64,000 bases of DNA from the NCBI GenBank assembly GCA_964495885.1, contig CAZBWO010000017.1:13994-77993 (forward strand). The letters run 5' to 3'. A model generated the notes under the pieces. It searched no databases. It saw only the letters and a list, made by a program, of their open reading frames with translations, and was not told the DNA's origin. Both the position numbers and the translations under genes were made by a program. Every line of letters begins with the position of its first letter. Within the stretch, counting starts at the first letter, position 1. Origin of the DNA: PALG01 sp964495885 (GTDB lineage: Bacteria; Bacteroidota; Bacteroidia; Flavobacteriales; Flavobacteriaceae). Positions 8,854 to 17,786 of the stretch are shown one piece after another.

Positions 8854-9477
8854 TTATTCACGTTTGGAGATTTCATCACGAATAGCGGCAGCCTTTTCGT
8901 AATCTTCATTTTTTACAGCTTCATCCAACATTTTATTGAGTTCTTTCAAGGTATATTTACTGTAATTTTCAGTAATTCTTGTTTTAGATTCCTTGTCGTC
9001 TTCCGCGATTAATTTTTCAAGAACCTTTTCTTCTTCCTCCGAAATTTTTTCTTCTTTGGGCTGTGTTTTTAAATAGATTCCAGCTTTCTCTAAAATCTCC
9101 TTGTAAGTAAAAATGGGTGCTTTAAACCGAAGTGCCAATGCAATAGCGTCACTCGTTCTGGCATCAATTATTTCTTCGATACCATCCCTCTCGGAAATAA
9201 TACTGGAATAAAAGACCCCGTCTACCAATTTATGTATGATGACTTGTTTGATGACAATTTGGTATCGATCTGCAACATTCTTGAATAAATCGTGGGTAAG
9301 CGGCCGTGGAGGTTTGATTTCCTTTTCCAGTGCAATGGCGATGGATTGTGCTTCAAAAGCCCCAATGACAATGGGTAATTTCCGTTCTCCGTCTTCTTCG
9401 CTAAGAATTAATGCGTAGGCACCATTCTGCGTTTGGCTATAGGAAATTCCTTTAATATTAAGTTTAACTAAACTCAT
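8854..9477 (-). CDS. Bifunctional nuclease (DUF151) family protein with UVR motif
   Basis: Residues 1-~130 match the DUF151/bifunctional nuclease family: LPIVIGAFEAQSIAIALE, RPLTHDLF, and DARTSDAIALALRF are hallmark segments. The C-terminal ~35 residues (LDEAVKNEDYEKAAAIRDEI) match the UvrB/UvrC interaction motif, a helical hairpin. Plant and bacterial relatives were reported to have nuclease activity, but the physiological role is unclear. It is cytoplasmic, 207 residues, and the first gene of the run DUF151-nucleoside transporter-thyA-TonB. Confidence 0.9.
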   Translation of the reverse strand: MSLVKLNIKGISYSQTQNGAYALILSEEDGERKLPIVIGAFEAQSIAIALEKEIKPPRPLTHDLFKNVADRYQIVIKQVIIHKLVDGVFYSSIISERDGIEEIIDARTSDAIALALRFKAPIFTYKEILEKAGIYLKTQPKEEKISEEEEKVLEKLIAEDDKESKTRITENYSKYTLKELNKMLDEAVKNEDYEKAAAIRDEISKRE

Positions 9478-9485
9478 TTTCTTTA

Positions 9486-9540
9486 ATGGAAAAGGCTGTA
9501 AAAAACAAGGACGTTCCTCATTCTATACAGCCCTTTTTGT
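9486..9540 (-). terminator. Possible terminator after etfA
   Basis: Read on the minus strand, GGCTGTA and TACAGCC can pair across a loop of about 30 bases, followed by a short T-run, between the etfA stop and the DUF151 start. The long loop makes this a weak intrinsic terminator. Confidence 0.35.
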
Positions 9541-9562
9541 GAAGGCACAAATTAATAAAAAA

Positions 9563-10525
9563 TTATGCGTTTTGAGACTTAAACTCTTTTAATTTTTCGG
9601 TAAGCTGTGGAACGACTTCAAAAGCGTCTCCAACAATACCGTAGTCTGCAGCCTTAAAGAAAGGAGCTTCCGGATCGTTATTGATTACTACTTTTACTTT
9701 AGAGGAATTGATTCCTGCCAAATGTTGGATAGCTCCACTAATACCAATTGCAATGTACAAATTGGAGGCTACGGGTTTACCTGTTTGCCCAACGTGTTCG
9801 CTATGGGGTCTCCATCCCATATCACTCACAGGTTTTGAGCAGGCAGTTGCGGCTCCTAATACTTCTGCAAGGTCTTCAACCATCCCCCAGTTTTCCGGCC
9901 CCTTAAGTCCGCGGCCACCAGAGACGACAATTTCAGCATCTGCGATGGTCACTTTATCTGTCGCCTTGTCTACGGAAGCAACTGTTACATTGCCTTTTTC
10001 AATAGTTGGATTGAACGATTCTGCTGTGGCAGTTGTGGGAGCTTCTTTAACTCCGTAAGCATTTTTAGCCAAACCAATTACTTTAACTGAAGTGTTAATA
10101 GTGGTATGTGCAAATGCTTTATTGGTAAAAACACTGTGTTTAACCGTAAAAGGATCAGTACTTTCAGGAAGTTCGGTTACATTAGGAACATATCCAGCTT
10201 CTAAATTTACCGCTACCAGAGGCGCGATGAATTTACTGTTCGCGCTGGATGAAAGAATGACCACTTGTGCGTTTTCGTTTTTTGCAGCTTCGGAAACTAT
10301 TTTGGCATAGGCCACTGCGTTAAATTTTTCAAGGGAATCATCTTTTACCTCAAGAACTTTAGCTGCGCCAAAAGTTCCCAATTCAGCAGTATTTTCACCA
10401 TTTATGGAAACAGCAGTAACGGTGGTTCCCATTTTTTCGGCGACTCCTTTTGCATAGGAAACCGCTTCCTGGGCAATTTTTTTAAAGGTTCCCTTATCAG
10501 ATTCAGTATATACTAGTACAGACAT
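9563..10525 (-). CDS. etfA: Electron transfer flavoprotein alpha subunit
   Basis: The FAD-binding subunit of ETF, which takes electrons from acyl-CoA and related dehydrogenases and passes them to the ETF:quinone route. The C-terminal FAD domain shows the SGGRGLKGPENW, VSDMGWRPHSEHVGQTGK and GISGAIQHLAG motifs and the final NNDPEAPFFKAADYGIVGD. It has the standard length of 320 residues. It is encoded 11 bp downstream of etfB, forming an etfB-etfA operon. The paa operon (38-49 kb) and fatty acid oxidation would feed it. Confidence 0.96.
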   Translation of the reverse strand: MSVLVYTESDKGTFKKIAQEAVSYAKGVAEKMGTTVTAVSINGENTAELGTFGAAKVLEVKDDSLEKFNAVAYAKIVSEAAKNENAQVVILSSSANSKFIAPLVAVNLEAGYVPNVTELPESTDPFTVKHSVFTNKAFAHTTINTSVKVIGLAKNAYGVKEAPTTATAESFNPTIEKGNVTVASVDKATDKVTIADAEIVVSGGRGLKGPENWGMVEDLAEVLGAATACSKPVSDMGWRPHSEHVGQTGKPVASNLYIAIGISGAIQHLAGINSSKVKVVINNDPEAPFFKAADYGIVGDAFEVVPQLTEKLKEFKSQNA

Positions 10526-10536
10526 GTTTTTCTTTT

Positions 10537-11277
10537 TTAAATAACTTTAGCTTCGTTGTGTAATAGGTTTACAAGTTCATCTACAGTGTCAACCAGTTTA
10601 ACTGCTCCTTTTGGGGCAGGTTTTTCAAACGTGCTTACGGAAGTTTCCGCAGACGCATCAACGGGCTCTTTTACATGAAGTGGTTTTGAACGGGCTTGCA
10701 TGATTCCTCTCATGTTTGGAATGCGTAAATCACTTTCTTCCACCAATCCTTTTTGTCCTCCAATCACTAACGGAAGCGAGGTGGTTAGTGTTTCTTTTCC
10801 CCCATCTATTTCTCGAATTGCTGTGGCGTTTGTCCCTTCCACTTCTAAACCAATACAGGTATTTACAAAGTTGGTTGAGGTTAATTGAGCGACCATCCCA
10901 GGAACCATCCCGCCATTGTAATCAATAGATTCACGGCCAGCAATTACTAAATCGTAACCTCCTTCGTTGAAGATGGCAGCTAATTGTTTAGCTACAAAAA
11001 AACCATCGGTGGGAATGGTGTTTACCCGAATGGCTTCATCTGCTCCAATGGCGAGTGCCTTGCGAAGAGTGGGTTCTGTTTCTGGGCCCCCTACATTCAC
11101 AACGTGAACAGAGGCTCCTTGCTTTTCCTTAAACCACATGGCGCGGGTCAATCCAAATTCATCGTTTGGGTTGATGACAAATTGTACACCGTTTGTGTCA
11201 AATTTTGTATCTCCTTCCGTGAAATTAATTTTGGAGGTTGTATCCGGTACGTGGCTAATACACACTAGAATTTTCAT
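10537..11277 (-). CDS. etfB: Electron transfer flavoprotein beta subunit
   Basis: The small ETF subunit, which binds AMP structurally and docks dehydrogenases. It begins MKILVCISHVPDTTSKI and carries the PNDEFGLTRAMW and RESIDYNGGMVPGMVA segments typical of the family. It has 246 residues. It is first in the operon with etfA and divergent from pdhB across 312 bp. Confidence 0.96.
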   Translation of the reverse strand: MKILVCISHVPDTTSKINFTEGDTKFDTNGVQFVINPNDEFGLTRAMWFKEKQGASVHVVNVGGPETEPTLRKALAIGADEAIRVNTIPTDGFFVAKQLAAIFNEGGYDLVIAGRESIDYNGGMVPGMVAQLTSTNFVNTCIGLEVEGTNATAIREIDGGKETLTTSLPLVIGGQKGLVEESDLRIPNMRGIMQARSKPLHVKEPVDASAETSVSTFEKPAPKGAVKLVDTVDELVNLLHNEAKVI

Positions 11278-11589
11278 GAATATAGCTTCTTTTTTGATCG
11301 TTAAAAATAGGGCTACGAAGATACAATAAACAATTCAATATTCCTATGTTTACATAGCAAAAAAATATTTTTTTTAGAAAGTTTTAAAAGGGTTGATTTG
11401 AAACGAAGTTTACTTCTGTTTAAAGTGTTGAAAATTATTCTTTTAGGCTTATGATTGGATGTGTATTTAGACTTTGTTGGGATCTTTGGAAGTATGGATT
11501 GGGAGTTCTTTGTAAGAAAATTGCCTAAGAATGATAATTAGTGTTATTTTTGTGTTCCGAAAATTCCAAAATCGATAGCTGGAAGTCAT
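11278..11589. promoter_or_regulatory. Divergent etfB/pdhB intergenic region with 14-bp palindrome
   Basis: A 312-bp gap without a convincing gene, which must hold promoters for etfB (leftward) and pdhB (rightward). At 11344-11357 there is an inverted repeat CTATGT-TT-ACATAG that could be a regulator site. The pdhB promoter is listed separately. No clear etfB promoter was found; a TATCTTCG close to the start on the minus strand is a one-mismatch -7 candidate. Confidence 0.4.
11521..11552 (+). promoter_or_regulatory. Predicted pdhB promoter
   Basis: TTG at 11521-11523 and TATTTTTG at 11545-11552, with 21 bp between them, fit the Bacteroidota consensus TTTG-N19-21-TAnnTTTG. The element lies 38 bp before the pdhB ATG. 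Confidence 0.5.
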
Positions 11590-12570
11590 ATGAAAACACT
11601 ACAATTCCGTGAAGCCGTCTGTGAAGCCATGAGTGAGGAAATGCGCCGAGACGAGAGTATTTATTTAATGGGTGAAGAGGTTGCTGAATATAATGGAGCC
11701 TATAAAGCCAGTAAAGGCATGTTAGATGAATTTGGTCCTAAGCGCGTAATAGATACCCCAATTTCTGAATTGGGCTTTGCCGGTATTGGTGTGGGAAGCG
11801 CTATGAATGGTAATAGGCCTATTATAGAATTTATGACCTTCAATTTCTCATTGGTGGGAATTGATCAAATAATTAACAACGCAGCTAAAATGCGTCAAAT
11901 GAGTGGTGGGCAATTTAATATTCCTATTGTTTTCCGTGGGCCTACTGCTTCTGCGGGCCAACTGGCAGCTACCCACTCACAAGCTTTTGAAAGCTGGTAT
12001 GCCAACTGCCCTGGGTTGAAAGTGGTAGTGCCAAGTAATCCAGCAGATGCTAAAGGTCTTTTAAAAAGTGCTATTAGGGATAATGATCCTGTTATATTTA
12101 TGGAGAGTGAGCAAATGTATGGTGATAAAGGGGAGGTGCCTGAAGGAGAATACTTGATTCCTTTAGGGGTTGCCGATATTAAGAGAGAAGGAAAAGATGT
12201 GACCATTGTATCCTTCGGAAAAATTATCAAAGAAGCCTACAAAGCTGCTGATGATTTGGCGAAAGAAGGGATTGAATGTGAAATTATAGACTTACGTACT
12301 GTTCGTCCTTTAGATCACGCTGCCATTTTGGAAAGTGTCAAGAAAACAAACCGATTGGTAATTTTGGAAGAAGCTTGGCCTTTTGGGAACATTGCTACTG
12401 AAATTACCTACCAGGTGCAATCTCAAGCATTTGATTTCCTGGATGCTCCAATTGTAAAATTAAATACAGCAGACACACCTGCTCCCTATTCTCCAGTGTT
12501 ACTGGAAGAATGGCTTCCTAATAGTGACGATGTTGTAAAGGCTGTTAAAAAAGTGTTATACAGGGAATAA
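11590..12570 (+). CDS. pdhB: Pyruvate dehydrogenase E1 component, beta subunit
   Basis: The beta subunit of a 2-oxo acid dehydrogenase E1, most like pyruvate dehydrogenase: REAVCEAMSEEMRRDESIYLMGEEV start, GEEVAEYNGAYKAS, the TPP-interface segment FMTFNFSLVGIDQIINNAAKM, and C-terminal LRTVRPLDHAAI with EEAWPFGNIATEI. 326 residues. The alpha subunit and E2 are not adjacent, as is common in Flavobacteriia where they lie elsewhere. It is distinct from the alpha-beta fusion E1 at 51.5 kb. Confidence 0.93.
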   Translation: MKTLQFREAVCEAMSEEMRRDESIYLMGEEVAEYNGAYKASKGMLDEFGPKRVIDTPISELGFAGIGVGSAMNGNRPIIEFMTFNFSLVGIDQIINNAAKMRQMSGGQFNIPIVFRGPTASAGQLAATHSQAFESWYANCPGLKVVVPSNPADAKGLLKSAIRDNDPVIFMESEQMYGDKGEVPEGEYLIPLGVADIKREGKDVTIVSFGKIIKEAYKAADDLAKEGIECEIIDLRTVRPLDHAAILESVKKTNRLVILEEAWPFGNIATEITYQVQSQAFDFLDAPIVKLNTADTPAPYSPVLLEEWLPNSDDVVKAVKKVLYRE

Positions 12571-12624
12571 GCTGTACTTTTTTTACATCTTTAACCGTTT
12601 TCAATTCGTCTAGCCCCAATTGCT

Positions 12625-15111
12625 ATGAAGCGACTATTACTCCTATTTTTTATATTGATTGCCTTTCCGCTTTGCTCACAAACAAAAGTAAGCGGGACGG
12701 TAAAAGATGAGTTTGGGGAACCAGTTGCCTTTGCTAATGTTATTTTTAAGGACTCCAATGAAGGGGTTATCACCGATGAAAATGGTAGATTCTATTTAGA
12801 GAGCGAGACCAACCATACTGCTTTGTGGGTTTCCTTTGTGGGTTATGAACTTCAGGAAGTTCCACTTGAGAAAAAGGTGAATTATCAAATGGAGGTTATC
12901 CTAAAGGAGTCATTGGAAAGTCTTGATGAAGTAGTGATCTACACGGGTAAAACTTCAAAGAAGAATAATCCAGCGATTGATATCCTGAAAAAGATTTGGG
13001 CTAATAGGCGTGAAAACGGGGTCCGTAAATTCAATCAGTATCAATACGATAAATACGAAAAACAGGAATTCGATCTAAACACAATTGATTCTGCCCTAAT
13101 TAAAAGCAAGCTGTTTAAGGGAATGGAGTTTGTATTTGATCAAGTAGACACATCCAATGTCACCGGTAATACCTATCTACCTATTTTTGTGAATGAGGCG
13201 TATTCCAAAGTATATGGCGATAACCTGCTTGATGAAGAGAAAGAAGTGTTGGAGGGGAATAAGGCTTCGGGATTTGAAAATAACCAATCACTTATTGCTT
13301 TCGTAAAAGATCTTTACAGTGACTATAACGTTTATGATAACTACCTGAAATTTTTTGATAAAGCATTTACCAGTCCGCTTTCAAAAACAGGGATAGACGT
13401 TTATAATTATGTTTTATTGGATAGTGCTTACCGTGACAACAAATGGTGTTACAATATTATCTATTACCCTAGGCGGAAAAACGAACTCACTTTTAAAGGT
13501 GATTTTTGGGTTAATGATTCTACTTGGGCCATTAAGGAAATCAATCTTCAAGCCTCCAAAAGCGCAAACTTAAACTGGGTTCGGGAGGTTTATATTGAAC
13601 AGGAGTTTGAGGTGCTGAATGACTCCATTTTTCTTATCACCCGGGATTATTTCATGAGTGATTTTAGTCTTCGGAAAAAAGAAGGTGCCAGAGGTGTCTA
13701 CGGAAAGCGTACCACTTTGTATGATAATTATATTTTTGACAACCCTAAAGGGAAGGATTTCTATAATACCGAGGTAGATCCCTTTCAGCCTGAAGTCTAC
13801 AACAGGCCAGATAGTTTTTGGGATGAACGGCGTATGGAACCCCTAAGTGATGATGAACAGGGCGTCTATAAAATGTTGGATACTCTTAAAACGGTCCCTA
13901 GATTTAAAACCCTATATAACGTTGGGGCTACATTGGCCTCTGGGTATTACGAATTTAATAATTTCGATTTTGGCCCTATTTTCTCCACCTTTGGTTTCAA
14001 TGAAGCAGAAGGGATCCGTATTAGGGCAGGCGGAAGAACCTACTTCTCCCAAAATGATCCATGGCGAATTGAAGGATTCATGGCCTACGGATTTCGGGAT
14101 GACAAATTCAAATATGGAATTTCAGGAAAAGCGTTATTAGATCGTAAAAGTAGACTAATTGTATTTGGTGGGAACCGCCGTGATGTGGAGCAAACGGGTG
14201 CTAGTCTTACATCCAGTACCGATGTGTTGGGAAGAAACCTGGCTTCTTCTTCCTTGGTAACCGTTGGGGCAAATGATAAATTAACCAATATTAATTTGAG
14301 CACTATTGGTTTTGAAATGGAACCCGCTAAAAACTTCATTTTTAGAATAACGGGAGCCTATAGAACCATGCGATCTGCAACAGATACCTTTAGCTTGAGT
14401 TATTTGGACGAAAATGGAACGATTCAAAATGAAATAAAACAACCAGAGATAGACCTTAGCCTAAATTATACCCCTGGGCGCAAAACCATTGGTTATGGCG
14501 TTGAAAAGAAAGTCGTAAATGATGATTTTCCAGTGTTGTATGCAAGTTATACTTACGGACTGAAAGACGTGCTGGGAGGTGATTTTGATTACCAAAAAGT
14601 GCAAGGCTTGTATACACAGCCATGGAATATTGGCGGTTTTGGAAGAATGTATACTACTGTTGAAGCTGGAAAGATTTATGGAGAGGTGCCGTTGGGCTTA
14701 TTGAGCCCAATACCGGGTAACCAAACGTTATTCAGTATTTATAATACGTTTAATCAGTTAGATTTCTACGAATTTGTGAGTGATACCTATGTTTCACTTC
14801 ATATGCAGCATAATTTTGGCGGACGTATCTTTGGAAGGATTCCAGGAATTCGGAAACTTAATTTAAGGGAAGTGATTGGTTTCCGTGCGGTCTACGGAGA
14901 GCTTTCCGAAGCCAATCAAGCGCTAAATGTGGACCCAGCTGGAATTCCTATTTTGTATCAAGGCCCTGAGGATATTTATTGGGAATGGAGCGTAGGGGTT
15001 GGAAATATCTTCAAAATCTTCCGTATAGACTTTAATTTCAGGGGAAATTACTTAGATAATCCCAATGCCAGACGCTTTGGGGTAACCGGGGTTTTTGGGT
15101 TCTCTTTTTAA
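12625..15111 (+). CDS. DUF5686 outer-membrane protein with carboxypeptidase-like regulatory domain
   Basis: A predicted outer-membrane protein of 828 residues. A signal peptide (about 1-19, ending PLCSQ) is followed by a carboxypeptidase-regulatory-like beta sandwich (KVSGTVKDEFGEPVAFANV, ITDENGRFYLES, about 20-105) and a long DUF5686 region. The C-terminal half has alternating beta-strands with aromatic ends and finishes in ...GVTGVFGFSF, a terminal Phe as in barrel proteins. The role of the family is unknown; the architecture parallels SusC/TonB receptors without a plug. It starts 54 bp after pdhB. Confidence 0.85.
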   Translation: MKRLLLLFFILIAFPLCSQTKVSGTVKDEFGEPVAFANVIFKDSNEGVITDENGRFYLESETNHTALWVSFVGYELQEVPLEKKVNYQMEVILKESLESLDEVVIYTGKTSKKNNPAIDILKKIWANRRENGVRKFNQYQYDKYEKQEFDLNTIDSALIKSKLFKGMEFVFDQVDTSNVTGNTYLPIFVNEAYSKVYGDNLLDEEKEVLEGNKASGFENNQSLIAFVKDLYSDYNVYDNYLKFFDKAFTSPLSKTGIDVYNYVLLDSAYRDNKWCYNIIYYPRRKNELTFKGDFWVNDSTWAIKEINLQASKSANLNWVREVYIEQEFEVLNDSIFLITRDYFMSDFSLRKKEGARGVYGKRTTLYDNYIFDNPKGKDFYNTEVDPFQPEVYNRPDSFWDERRMEPLSDDEQGVYKMLDTLKTVPRFKTLYNVGATLASGYYEFNNFDFGPIFSTFGFNEAEGIRIRAGGRTYFSQNDPWRIEGFMAYGFRDDKFKYGISGKALLDRKSRLIVFGGNRRDVEQTGASLTSSTDVLGRNLASSSLVTVGANDKLTNINLSTIGFEMEPAKNFIFRITGAYRTMRSATDTFSLSYLDENGTIQNEIKQPEIDLSLNYTPGRKTIGYGVEKKVVNDDFPVLYASYTYGLKDVLGGDFDYQKVQGLYTQPWNIGGFGRMYTTVEAGKIYGEVPLGLLSPIPGNQTLFSIYNTFNQLDFYEFVSDTYVSLHMQHNFGGRIFGRIPGIRKLNLREVIGFRAVYGELSEANQALNVDPAGIPILYQGPEDIYWEWSVGVGNIFKIFRIDFNFRGNYLDNPNARRFGVTGVFGFSF

Positions 15112-15217
15112 TTCGGAAAATTATTTTCAGCATATATTTTCGGGAAATATTTCAGCAATCTGTACTACAGGGGTAAATTCTTCCGAAGTAAACATTTCCA
15201 TTCCCAATCAATTTTAC

Positions 15218-15225
15218 TACTTTTG
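15218..15225 (+). promoter_or_regulatory. Possible -7 element before the pyrophosphatase gene
   Basis: TACTTTTG matches the Bacteroidota -7 consensus TAnnTTTG, 41 bp before the ATG. No good TTG box is seen ~20 bp upstream, so this is tentative. Confidence 0.3.
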
Positions 15226-15266
15226 CAACCGCAAAAATTGAAAACGTTTTACTAAATAACTTAACT

Positions 15267-17732
15267 ATGTTAGAACAAAACATGATTTTCGTTCCCATTG
15301 CCCTAGCGGTTCTTGGCTTGTTGTTTATGCTTGTAAAAATGAGCTGGGTAAAAAAACAGAACGCCGGTAATGAACGTATGCAATCTATCTCTAAAAGCAT
15401 CAAGGAAGGTGCTTTGGCCTTTTTAAATGCAGAATATAGATTACTACTCATCTTTGCTGTGGTTGCAGCTGTTTTATTGTACGTGATTTCTACCTTGGTT
15501 CCTACCACAAGTTGGATGATTGTTCCTGCTTTTATTTTTGGAGCCATATTTTCTGCGCTTGCTGGAAATATTGGAATGCGTGTAGCCACCGAAGCCAATG
15601 CAAGAACTGCTGAAGCTGCTAAAACCAGTCTTCCACAAGCATTAAAAGTATCCTTTGGCGGTGGAACCGTAATGGGGTTGGGAGTTGCAGGATTGGCCGT
15701 ATTGGGACTTAGTTTGTTCTTTCTATTTTTTATAAGTCAGTTTCTTACCGAAGGTGGAAATTTCTACAACGAAATGACCGTGGTATTGGAAGCATTAGCA
15801 GGATTTTCCCTAGGTGCTGAAAGTATTGCCCTTTTCGCCCGTGTGGGAGGAGGAATCTATACCAAAGCTGCCGATGTAGGAGCCGATTTAGTTGGTAAGG
15901 TTGAAGCGGGTATCCCAGAGGATGACCCAAGAAACCCAGCGACGATTGCAGATAACGTTGGGGACAACGTAGGGGATGTAGCTGGAATGGGTGCCGATTT
16001 ATTTGGATCTTATGTTGCTACGGTATTGGCTTCCATGGTATTGGGTAACTATATTATTAAGGACATGGCCGATAACGGTTTTGTGACTGATAGCTTCAAC
16101 GGAATGGGCCCCATCCTTTTACCGTTGGTAATTGCCGGTGTTGGTATATTAGCCTCTATCATTGGAACCTTTTTGGTAAGTATTAAAAATAATGATGCTA
16201 AGGAACCTCAAGTGCAAAAAGCATTGGATATGGGGAACTGGACTGCGATTGTTCTAACGTTGGCAGCTAGTTATTTCTTAATTAAGTGGATGTTACCTGC
16301 CGAGATGAACATGAAGTTCTTTGGGGAAGGATATAAAGTAGTTTCTTCCATGAATGTATTTTACTCTGCTTGTATTGGATTGGCGGTTGGAGCGCTTATC
16401 TCTTTTGTAACGGCACATTATACAAGTTTGGGTAAAAAACCTGTTATGGATATTGTACAAAATTCCTCTACAGGAGCCGCTACAAACATCATCGCAGGTT
16501 TGGCAGTAGGAATGAAGTCTACTTTTTGGAGTGTATTGCTTTTCGCTATTGCAATCTATGGTTCTTATGAGCTGGCAGGTTTTTATGGAGTAGCATTGGC
16601 TGCTTCTGCTATGATGGCTACAACAGCCATGCAGTTGGCTATTGATGCTTTTGGGCCTATTGCAGACAATGCCGGTGGTGTTGCCGAAATGAGCGAATTG
16701 GAAGAGCATGTAAGAGAGCGTACAGATATTTTGGATTCCGTAGGAAATACAACTGCAGCTGTTGGAAAAGGTTTTGCAATTGCTTCTGCTGCTTTGACAG
16801 CTCTAGCGCTTTTTGCTGCATATGTAACCTTTACCGGAATTGATGGAATCAACATCTTTAAAGCTGATGTATTGGCCGCTCTATTTGTTGGTGGAATGAT
16901 TCCTGTAGTATTTTCGGCATTGGCCATGAAATCTGTTGGTAAAGCTGCGATGGAAATGGTTCAGGAAGTACGAAGACAGTTCAAGGAAATTCCTGGAATT
17001 ATGGAAGGAACCGGAAAGCCGGAATACGGCAAGTGTGTAGAAATTTCTACGAAAGCTGCCCTTAAGGAAATGATCCTTCCTGGATTGATTACCATTATCA
17101 CCCCAATCATCATCGGATTGGTTTTTGGAGCTGAACCTTTAGGAGGGTATATGGCAGGTGTATGTGTGAGTGGAGTAATGTGGGCGATTTTCCAGAATAA
17201 CGCTGGAGGTGCCTGGGATAACGCTAAAAAGAGTTTTGAAGCAGGTGTGGAAATCAATGGCGAAATGACTTTCAAAGGAAGTGATGCCCACAAGGCTGCG
17301 GTAACTGGAGATACTGTTGGAGATCCTTTTAAAGACACTTCAGGACCTTCCATGAATATCTTAATTAAACTTACCTGTCTGGTTGGATTGGTAATTGCTC
17401 CTATCTTGGGAGGACATTCCGAAGAAGTCTCAGGAATGACACCAGAAGGCAATAAAATGATCATTACGGAAGATGGCACCAAGGAAATTGAGGAAGTGAA
17501 GAAAGAGGTAAAAGTTGAAATGGGACAAGAAGGAGAGCAGACAGTTGCGACCGTAACCATTGAAACCACCAAAAATGGCGAAACTACTTCCGAAACCAAA
17601 ACCTTTAAAGGAACCAAGGAAGAAGTAGAGGCTCAATTGGAAAGCTTTAAGGAAGCTCAAATTGAAGTAGAGTCTGATGGGATGAAGGTCATTAAGGAAA
17701 TAAAAGAAGAAATGGAAGAAACTAACGGATAG
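15267..17732 (+). CDS. hppA: Membrane-bound cation-pumping pyrophosphatase
   Basis: Hydrolyses pyrophosphate and pumps Na+ or H+ across the inner membrane. The polytopic core carries the substrate site motifs DVGADLVGKVE, DNVGDNVGDVAGMGADLFGSY and GDTVGDPFKDTSGPSMNILIKL. The sequence GNTTAAVGKGFA has Ala where K+-independent enzymes have Lys, so a K+-dependent type is predicted. Na+ versus H+ specificity was not resolved. At 821 residues it is longer than usual: after the last hydrophobic helix (about residue 715) comes a ~100-residue extension rich in Glu, Lys and Thr, predicted soluble. A terminator follows. Confidence 0.95.
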   Translation: MLEQNMIFVPIALAVLGLLFMLVKMSWVKKQNAGNERMQSISKSIKEGALAFLNAEYRLLLIFAVVAAVLLYVISTLVPTTSWMIVPAFIFGAIFSALAGNIGMRVATEANARTAEAAKTSLPQALKVSFGGGTVMGLGVAGLAVLGLSLFFLFFISQFLTEGGNFYNEMTVVLEALAGFSLGAESIALFARVGGGIYTKAADVGADLVGKVEAGIPEDDPRNPATIADNVGDNVGDVAGMGADLFGSYVATVLASMVLGNYIIKDMADNGFVTDSFNGMGPILLPLVIAGVGILASIIGTFLVSIKNNDAKEPQVQKALDMGNWTAIVLTLAASYFLIKWMLPAEMNMKFFGEGYKVVSSMNVFYSACIGLAVGALISFVTAHYTSLGKKPVMDIVQNSSTGAATNIIAGLAVGMKSTFWSVLLFAIAIYGSYELAGFYGVALAASAMMATTAMQLAIDAFGPIADNAGGVAEMSELEEHVRERTDILDSVGNTTAAVGKGFAIASAALTALALFAAYVTFTGIDGINIFKADVLAALFVGGMIPVVFSALAMKSVGKAAMEMVQEVRRQFKEIPGIMEGTGKPEYGKCVEISTKAALKEMILPGLITIITPIIIGLVFGAEPLGGYMAGVCVSGVMWAIFQNNAGGAWDNAKKSFEAGVEINGEMTFKGSDAHKAAVTGDTVGDPFKDTSGPSMNILIKLTCLVGLVIAPILGGHSEEVSGMTPEGNKMIITEDGTKEIEEVKKEVKVEMGQEGEQTVATVTIETTKNGETTSETKTFKGTKEEVEAQLESFKEAQIEVESDGMKVIKEIKEEMEETNG

Positions 17733-17756
17733 TAAATTCCTTCAAATAACATACTT

Positions 17757-17786
17757 AAAAGCTCAGTGAAAACTGAGCTTTTTTTA
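17757..17786. terminator. Bidirectional intrinsic terminator
   Basis: AAAAGCTCAGT-GAAA-ACTGAGCTTTT forms a perfect hairpin followed by T-residues on the plus strand and preceded by A-residues that serve the minus strand. It lies between the converging pyrophosphatase and polyphosphate kinase genes. Confidence 0.85.

Noticed and set aside
16961..17617. A 218-codon minus-strand frame
   Set aside because: It lies wholly within the pyrophosphatase gene on the opposite strand and resembles no protein.
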